The notes under the pieces were generated by a model. That model had not been told where the DNA came from, ran no database searches, and saw only the letters and a program-made list of their open reading frames with translations. A stretch of DNA of 64,000 nt, from contig NZ_LOPU01000001.1 in NCBI RefSeq assembly GCF_001469955.1, forward strand, positions 1 through 64,000. Reading direction: 5' to 3'. Shown piece by piece: positions 58,626-64,000 of the stretch (position 1 is its first letter; the number at the start of each line of letters is the position of its first letter). Origin of the DNA: Haloprofundus marisrubri. Its GTDB lineage: Archaea > Halobacteriota > Halobacteria > Halobacteriales > Haloferacaceae. The translations under genes and the position numbers were made by a program.

Positions 58626-60671
58626 ATGCGACACATCAGCGCCACCGATTACCACGATATCGCCAAACCCGAAAGTCCCCGACTCTCTCCTGACGGCGAG
58701 CAGGTCGCCTTCGTCCGCAAAGTCCCGACGGACGACCAATCGTATGAAGCGACCATCTATCTCGTTCCTGCCGACGGCGACAGCGAGCCTCGACGGTTCA
58801 CCGTCGACGAGGGCGTCGACAGCCAACCGCGGTGGAGCCCCAGCGGTGACCGCCTCGCGTTCGTCTCGACGCGCGGTGACGACGACGACCGACCCCAGTT
58901 GTGGGTCGTCCCGACGCACGGCGGTGAGGCCCAGCAAATCACACAGGTCCCCGGCGGCGTCAGTACGCCCGAGTGGAGTCCCGACGGTGAGCGAATCGCG
59001 TTCGTGCAGGCAACGACCGAAGACGAACGCGAGGAGGAACTCGACCGCAGCATCGCCGACGAGGAGGAGTACGAACGCGAGACGCCGGACCCGCGCGTCG
59101 TCGACCGCCTCGTCTACCGCCAACTCGCCCGCTACATCGACGGTACGCGCGGCCACGTCTACGTCGCCGACGTCGAATCGGGCGACGTCGAGCGACTGAC
59201 CGACGGCGACTACGACCACAGCAGTCCCGCGTGGAGCGACGAGACGACCGTCTACTACACCTCGAAACGGACCGACGACCCCGACGACAACGTCTACGTC
59301 GACGTGTTCGCGTACGACACCGAGGAAGGTGAAGAGGAACACGTCCTCCAGACGACGGGGTGGGGGACGGGCCTCGCCGTCGCCGGCGACGGCCGCGTCG
59401 TCTACGCGCGGACCTCGGAGGACCGCACCTCGATGCGACAGACCGACCTCGAACTGTTCGACCCCAACGGCGAGGAGACCACCGTCTTGACCACCGACAT
59501 CGACCGGACCGTCGGCGCAGTCGGCTTCCAGTGGGACCCCCAAGAGGAGTTCGTTTACTTCGTCACGCCCGACGAGGGTGACTACGTCTGCCGCCGCGTC
59601 GACGCGTCTGCGGCAGCAATCGAGGTCGTCGCCGGCGACGGCCACGTCACCGACATCTCCGCAGGAAAAGACGCAGTCGCCTTCGCTAAGAGCGAGTGGG
59701 ACCACCCCGGTGACGTCTTTATCGCCCACGGCGAGGAGACGACGCGACTCACCGAACTCAACGCCGACTACCTCGCCGACCTCGACGTCGGCGAACCCGA
59801 GGAACTTCGCTACGAGTCCGACGACGGCGTCGAAGTACAGGGCTGGGTCCTGACGCCGCCGGAGTTCGACGAATCCGAGAGCTATCCGCTGGCCGTCGAG
59901 ATTCACGGCGGGCCACACGCGATGTGGTCGACGGCGGGGACGATGTGGCACGAGTTCCAAACGCTCGCCGCTCGGGGCTACGTCGTCTTCTGGTCGAACC
60001 CCCGTGGCTCGACCGGCTACGGCGAGGCGTTCGAGATGGCTATCGAACGCGACTGGGGCGACGTGACGATGACCGACGTGATGGCGGGCGCGGAACTCGT
60101 CGCCGACCGCGACTACGTCGACGAGACGAACGCCTTCGTCACCGGCGGGAGCTTCGGTGGCTTCATGACCGGCTGGATTGTGGGCCACACCGACTTCTTC
60201 GCCGGCGCAGTCGCCCAACGCGGCGTCTACGACCTCTCGTCGTTCTACGGGTCGACGGACGCGTTCAAACTCGTCGAGTGGGACTTCGGTGCGAAACCGT
60301 GGGACGAACCCGAGTTCCTCTGGGAGCAGTCGCCGGTCGCGCACGCGGCGGACGCGACGACGCCGACGCTCGTCGTCCACGCGGACAACGACTTCCGCGT
60401 CCCGGTCAACAACGGTGAGATGTTCTACCTCTTCTTGAAGAAAAACGACGTCGACACCCGTCTCGTGCGCTACCCGCGCGAGGGCCACGAACTCTCTCGC
60501 TCGGGTGAACCGGGCCACGTCGTCGACCGAATCGAGCGCATCGCCCGCTGGTTCGACGGCTACTCCGAACACCACGACGCGCCGCGCGCACTGGACCGCG
60601 GCGACGACGGCCTCTCGGCCGGAGAAAGCGAGGAGGAATCGAACAGTTCCGACGACTCTAGCGCCGAATAG
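58626..60671 (+). CDS. S9 family prolyl oligopeptidase/dipeptidyl peptidase
   Basis: This 681-residue serine peptidase has an N-terminal beta-propeller built from WD40-like blocks (LSPDGEQVAFVRK, WSPSGDRLAFVS, WSPDGERIAF). The C-terminal alpha/beta-hydrolase domain carries GGSFGG with Ser509, HADNDFRVP with Asp587 and EGHELSRSG with His621. It lacks a signal peptide and so is probably cytoplasmic, trimming oligopeptides. An acidic Ser/Asp/Glu tail ends the protein. The start MRHISATDYHD is chosen over one nine codons upstream. Confidence 0.93.
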   Translation: MRHISATDYHDIAKPESPRLSPDGEQVAFVRKVPTDDQSYEATIYLVPADGDSEPRRFTVDEGVDSQPRWSPSGDRLAFVSTRGDDDDRPQLWVVPTHGGEAQQITQVPGGVSTPEWSPDGERIAFVQATTEDEREEELDRSIADEEEYERETPDPRVVDRLVYRQLARYIDGTRGHVYVADVESGDVERLTDGDYDHSSPAWSDETTVYYTSKRTDDPDDNVYVDVFAYDTEEGEEEHVLQTTGWGTGLAVAGDGRVVYARTSEDRTSMRQTDLELFDPNGEETTVLTTDIDRTVGAVGFQWDPQEEFVYFVTPDEGDYVCRRVDASAAAIEVVAGDGHVTDISAGKDAVAFAKSEWDHPGDVFIAHGEETTRLTELNADYLADLDVGEPEELRYESDDGVEVQGWVLTPPEFDESESYPLAVEIHGGPHAMWSTAGTMWHEFQTLAARGYVVFWSNPRGSTGYGEAFEMAIERDWGDVTMTDVMAGAELVADRDYVDETNAFVTGGSFGGFMTGWIVGHTDFFAGAVAQRGVYDLSSFYGSTDAFKLVEWDFGAKPWDEPEFLWEQSPVAHAADATTPTLVVHADNDFRVPVNNGEMFYLFLKKNDVDTRLVRYPREGHELSRSGEPGHVVDRIERIARWFDGYSEHHDAPRALDRGDDGLSAGESEEESNSSDDSSAE

Positions 60672-60849
60672 AGCACTCAATAGCACTCCACGGGTGCGTT
60701 TCGACAGGAACACGCCCGCGTCAGACGTGCTTGCCGCGTGCGGTTTCGAGTCGAAGAAAGGGGGTTCGCGTGCGGATGGTGAAACCGCAAAACTGTCGAA
60801 TCGACGACCGAAACCCGGCTATTTGACGGTCGACCGTGTACGGTCACCG

Positions 60850-61572
60850 ATGAGTGAACCGAAACTACTCGTCCCCGTCCGTCTCTCTTCGTTCGAATCG
60901 TTGCCCCCGACGCTGACCGAGACGCTCTCGGCGCTTCCGGTGGTCGTCCTCGGCTACGAGGAACTGGACGCCGACGAGACCGAACAGTCGGTCTCCGAAA
61001 GTCGACGAGCGCAACTGCAGTCGACGCTCGACGGCGTCGCCGCCGACTTCGAGTCGGGTGCGAACGTCGAGACGGTACTGACTGTTACCCACGACCGGGC
61101 GAAGGCTATCGACCGGGTCGCCGTCGACCACGACTGCGACATCATCCTCGTGCCCAACGACGTGTCGGTCGTCGGTCGGGTGCTGGTCGCAGTGAAGAAC
61201 GCCGACCACATCGGGGAAGTCGGGAGTCTGCTCTCGACGCTGAACCGCCGCGAAATCGGCCTCGGCAACCTCGTCCACGTGACGCTTCTGCACGTCGCCG
61301 AGAGCGACGACGAGATGGAGGCGAGCGAACAGTTGCTCGCGGAAGCAAAAGCAACGCTCGCCGACAACTACGATATCGACGAACTCGCCATCGAGACGCG
61401 CGTCAGACGGGGCGAAGACCCCGGATTCGAGATTATCGAAGCGGCGCGCGACCACGACGCAGTAGTGATGGGTGAGACGACCCGCGACATCGAACGCGAC
61501 GTGTTCGGAACCGTCTCCGAACAGGTCGCAGACGAGACGGGCGAACCGGTGTTCGTCGTCCGACTCGACTGA
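60850..61572 (+). CDS. Universal stress protein-like protein, two domains
   Basis: This 240-residue protein consists of two Usp-like alpha/beta halves: about residues 1-125 (LLVPVRLSSFESLPPTLTETL... CDIILVPNDVSVVGRVLVAVKNADH) and 140-240 (HVTLLHVAESDDEMEASEQLLAEAK... HDAVVMGETTRDIERDVFGTVSEQVA). The nucleotide-binding glycine motif near the end is degenerate, so ATP binding is unsure. It is probably a stress or signalling protein. It converges with upp, with 10 nt between the stop codons. Confidence 0.78.
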   Translation: MSEPKLLVPVRLSSFESLPPTLTETLSALPVVVLGYEELDADETEQSVSESRRAQLQSTLDGVAADFESGANVETVLTVTHDRAKAIDRVAVDHDCDIILVPNDVSVVGRVLVAVKNADHIGEVGSLLSTLNRREIGLGNLVHVTLLHVAESDDEMEASEQLLAEAKATLADNYDIDELAIETRVRRGEDPGFEIIEAARDHDAVVMGETTRDIERDVFGTVSEQVADETGEPVFVVRLD

Positions 61573-61582
61573 AAATCGGTGC

Positions 61583-62260
61583 TTACTTCGTCCGGAACGC
61601 CCGGTCGCCGGCGTCGCCGAGTCCGGGGATGATGTAGCCGTGTTCGTCGAGACGGTCGTCGATAGCGACGGTGAGAAGGTCCGCCTTATCGAACTGACTG
61701 CCGACGCGCAGCAGACCGTCGGGCGCAGAAACCGCCGAGAGAACGAACAGGTTCTCGAAGCCGTTTGCTTCGTCCATGACGTGTTCCAAGACGGTACACA
61801 TCGTGCTGCCGGTGGCGAGCATCGGGTCGGCGACGATAACGGTGTCTTTCTCCGTGATTTCGGGGAGTTTCACGTAGTCGATTTTGATGGGGAACTCGCC
61901 GTCGTCGTTCATGCCGGCGTCTTCGTCGCGGCCGGCGCTGATAACGCCCTGTTTCGCGCGGGGGAACGCTTTCAGGAGACCTTCGACGAACGGCGTGGCG
62001 GCGCGGAGAACGTTGACGATGACGACGTCGTCGAGTCCTTTGACGCATTCGCCCGTCGTCTCGGCCATCGGCGTCTCGATGGAGACGAACTCGGTCTCCA
62101 TCGCGCCGTCGATAATCTCGTAGCCGGCGATGCGGCCGAGTTTCACGAGGCCTTTCCGGAACGCGACCTGTTCGGTTTCGACGTCGCGGAGTTTCGAGAG
62201 CGTGTCCTTGGCGAGCGCGTGGGTGATGAGGTACGCGTCGTCGCGGTCTTCGATGGGCAT
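61583..62260 (-). CDS. upp: Uracil phosphoribosyltransferase
   Basis: This 225-residue enzyme makes UMP from uracil and PRPP. The PRPP-binding loop is [14 protein letters not shown], with [22 protein letters not shown] before it and the C-terminal uracil-binding [16 protein letters not shown]. The start [11 protein letters not shown] is supported by a TATA box at 62285-62293, just upstream; the longer open frame is not used. Confidence 0.96.
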   Translation of the reverse strand: MPIEDRDDAYLITHALAKDTLSKLRDVETEQVAFRKGLVKLGRIAGYEIIDGAMETEFVSIETPMAETTGECVKGLDDVVIVNVLRAATPFVEGLLKAFPRAKQGVISAGRDEDAGMNDDGEFPIKIDYVKLPEITEKDTVIVADPMLATGSTMCTVLEHVMDEANGFENLFVLSAVSAPDGLLRVGSQFDKADLLTVAIDDRLDEHGYIIPGLGDAGDRAFRTK

Positions 62261-62284
62261 GTGTAGAGCGGACACGCCGAAGGA

Positions 62285-62293
62285 CATAAAAAG
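62285..62293 (-). promoter_or_regulatory. TATA box of upp
   Basis: The minus strand reads TTTTTATGT, 25-33 nt before the ATG at 62260. It predicts a leaderless or near-leaderless transcript. Confidence 0.6.
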
Positions 62294-62447
62294 CCCGTCA
62301 TCGCCGTCTCCGGGCGTGTCAACGGCCGTACCCGTGAGAGACACTCGGTCACAAGAGGACGTTACCACGGTAAAACCGTCGGGACGAACGAAACGAACGG
62401 AGTTCGGCGAGGAATAACAAAGCATCCAGTCACGGACGACACGCACG

Positions 62448-63620
62448 ATGTCGCCGACCAGCGGGTCCGTGCGGACCGGGCCGAGTGCCGAGACGAACGA
62501 CGACGGCGAGTACTGCGTCCGCGGGTACGAAACGAGCGACAGGGAGGGACTGCTCGCACTGGACCGAACGGTGTGGGACCGCCCGCGCGGCCGAGAGTGG
62601 TTCGACTGGAAGTACGTCGAGAACCCCTACGTCGACCACGTCCCGATTTTCGTCGCCGAACGGGACGGCGAGATTGTGGGCGCGCGCCCCTTTCTCGTGC
62701 TTCCGATTCGCGGACGACAGGAGACAGGCGTCGCCTTCCAACCGGCGGATACGATGGTCCATCCCGACCACCGGCGACGGGGACTGTTCACGCGGATGAC
62801 GACGGCGGCGCTGTCGTACTACGCCGACGCAGGGGTGGACGACGGCCCCGATTTCTACTTCAACTTCCCGAACGATATGTCCCGACCCGGCTACGAGAAA
62901 CTCGGCTGGAAAGCCGCCGGTCGGCGCACGACGTTCTACCGGGTGCAGGACCCGAGCGCGTTCGTCGGCACGCGTCTCAACGAGGTCGGCGAGTCGTTCG
63001 CGCGGTTGACGACGCCGGTGGCAAAGCGGTACTACCGCACCCGCGACAGGGCCGTTCGGACGAACCGGCAGTTCGTCGTCCACCGCCACCGAGCGGTTCC
63101 CGTCGACCGACTCGCGGAGTTGTACGAGCGGTCGGTCCCCGACCAACTTCACGCCGCCCGGGACGCACAGTTCTACCGCTGGCGCTTGGCGAGTCCCCTC
63201 TGGGAACGACTCACCTACGTCGTCGAAGGCGACGACGGGCCACTCGCCGCCCTCGTCGCCCGGACGCGGACGACAAAAGACGGAGCGGACGGCATCACCA
63301 TCACGCAGTTCGCCGAACTCACGCCGCTCGTCGGCGACAACGAGTGGTTGGCGGGCGTCTCGCGGTTGTTCGAGGCGGCGCTCGAAGAACACGCCGACTC
63401 GGACGTCGTCGCTACGTCCGGGAGCGGACTTCCGCGCGATTTCCTCGCCGAACGCGGCTTTCTCGCCGACGACGAACGGCCGTTGTCGCTTCTGACGCGG
63501 AGTCGAGCCACCGTCGTCGCACGGCCGACGACTGACGACAGTCCGTGGACGTTCGGTGGCGTCGCGCTGGACGACCACGAGAGTTGGTACGTTTCGTTTC
63601 TCGAACGCGACACGACGTGA
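62448..63620 (+). CDS. GNAT-family acetyltransferase
   Basis: This 390-residue protein has an N-terminal GNAT fold with the acetyl-CoA loop [19 protein letters not shown] (about residues 103-121) and [27 protein letters not shown], the usual end of that domain. The second half (about residues 170-390) contains [19 protein letters not shown], as in haloarchaeal two-domain GNAT proteins of unknown substrate. Some relatives are found in surface-glycan loci. A start at 62448 ([10 protein letters not shown]) gives a complete N-terminus. Confidence 0.85.
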   Translation: MSPTSGSVRTGPSAETNDDGEYCVRGYETSDREGLLALDRTVWDRPRGREWFDWKYVENPYVDHVPIFVAERDGEIVGARPFLVLPIRGRQETGVAFQPADTMVHPDHRRRGLFTRMTTAALSYYADAGVDDGPDFYFNFPNDMSRPGYEKLGWKAAGRRTTFYRVQDPSAFVGTRLNEVGESFARLTTPVAKRYYRTRDRAVRTNRQFVVHRHRAVPVDRLAELYERSVPDQLHAARDAQFYRWRLASPLWERLTYVVEGDDGPLAALVARTRTTKDGADGITITQFAELTPLVGDNEWLAGVSRLFEAALEEHADSDVVATSGSGLPRDFLAERGFLADDERPLSLLTRSRATVVARPTTDDSPWTFGGVALDDHESWYVSFLERDTT

Positions 63621-63810
63621 ACCGGTACGAGTCGGTACCAGTCGGTGCGAATCGGGAGACAGCGTCGCGTCGAGAACACAGTCAATCGGAGCTTTCTCGG
63701 CGTGGCTGTCGGCGAAGGACCGCGTCGACGCCGATAGCGCCCCCATTCGTCCCGTTCAGCACAGTCGGACGCGCGAGCGACGAAACGGTCATCCGGCCGA
63801 CGATAGCCGC

Positions 63811-63826
63811 CGGATAACGATATCCG
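63811..63826. repeat. Inverted repeat upstream of the truncated gene
   Basis: CGGATA (63811-63816) and TATCCG (63821-63826) flank ACGA, about 20 nt before the ATG at 63847. It could be an operator or overlap the promoter; this is an inference from position only. Confidence 0.4.
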
Positions 63827-63846
63827 AGACTGCTGACCCCATCTCG

Positions 63847-64000
63847 ATGACAGAGACGCGAACACGCGTGGTGTCGACGCTCACGCGTGCCTATCGACTC
63901 GGTCTGCTCGTACTTAGCGCACCCATCGTCTTGGGAGAGTTCTTCGACGCCGACACCGGCGCGGACTACGGCGTGGCGTTCACGACGAAGTGTCGTCTCG
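63847..64000 (+). CDS. Truncated gene, N-terminal 51 codons only
   Basis: The reading frame runs from ATG 63847 to the window edge without a stop (51 complete codons). It reads TRTRVVSTLTRAYRLGLLVLSAPIVLG... and then FFDADTGADYGVAF. A basic start, a hydrophobic helix and an acidic stretch fit the opening of a haloarchaeal O-methyltransferase-like protein, but that name is a weak guess. It follows the GNAT gene on the same strand after a 226-bp gap that holds nothing else recognisable. Confidence 0.5.
   Translation, partial: MTETRTRVVSTLTRAYRLGLLVLSAPIVLGEFFDADTGADYGVAFTTKCRL

Noticed and set aside
58596-60713. Open frame of 705 codons opposite the S9 peptidase
   Set aside because: It is antisense to a gene with a complete catalytic triad; composition is Val/Arg-rich without domains.

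Overview
The window is a compact, high-GC archaeal chromosome segment from a halophilic archaeon (class Halobacteria). The partial 16S rRNA at the left edge, the very acidic proteins, short TATA-type promoters followed by nearly leaderless starts, and haloarchaeal marker families (MC1, the 129-residue plant-type ferredoxin, HTH-10 regulators, a PGF-CTERM protein) all support this. The gene content looks most like the Haloferax/Halogeometricum group, but a species cannot be named from sequence reading alone. No insertion sequence, prophage, integrase, CRISPR array or complete tRNA gene was seen.

Layout: 1-720 is the 5' end of a leftward 16S rRNA gene with a hairpin-rich leader and four tandem promoters. 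0.9-18.8 kb holds chromatin protein MC1, an AbrB-like protein, pyrD, four translation/tRNA loci (valS, pheST, trpS, endA), a PLP transsulfuration enzyme, a dual-specificity phosphatase, an amino-acid oxidase/ornithine-cyclodeaminase pair and a NucS-like DNA-binding/zinc-ribbon protein. 18.9-27.6 kb holds an ABC-TetR operon, a large acidic PGF-CTERM surface protein, a HAD hydrolase, a Hel308-type helicase and a MATE exporter.

28.4-31.4 kb is a trehalose operon (unknown gene, otsA, otsB) facing an HTH-10 regulator. It is followed by lipA, a small membrane protein and an M20 peptidase. 34.4-39.6 kb is a four-gene 2-oxoacid dehydrogenase complex (E1 alpha, E1 beta, E2, E3); lipA nearby would make the lipoyl cofactor that E2 needs. 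40-49 kb carries glmM, hisI, a prepilin peptidase, ferredoxin, two tandem PiT phosphate transporters, hisA, an unlisted 54-codon membrane protein and hisB.

49-54 kb carries conserved small or regulatory genes (glycolipid-binding-like, zinc finger, ACT regulator, IMPACT family, DadA-like). 54-58.5 kb is a complete TAXI-type TRAP transporter (binding protein, DUF1850, fused permease). The right end has an S9 peptidase, a Usp-like protein, upp, a GNAT acetyltransferase and a truncated gene.

Most of the window is core chromosome. The least described features are the NucS-N/zinc-ribbon protein, the first gene of the trehalose operon, the acid-stalk PGF-CTERM protein, the C-terminal extension of the helicase, and short direct duplications that cover gene 3' ends.
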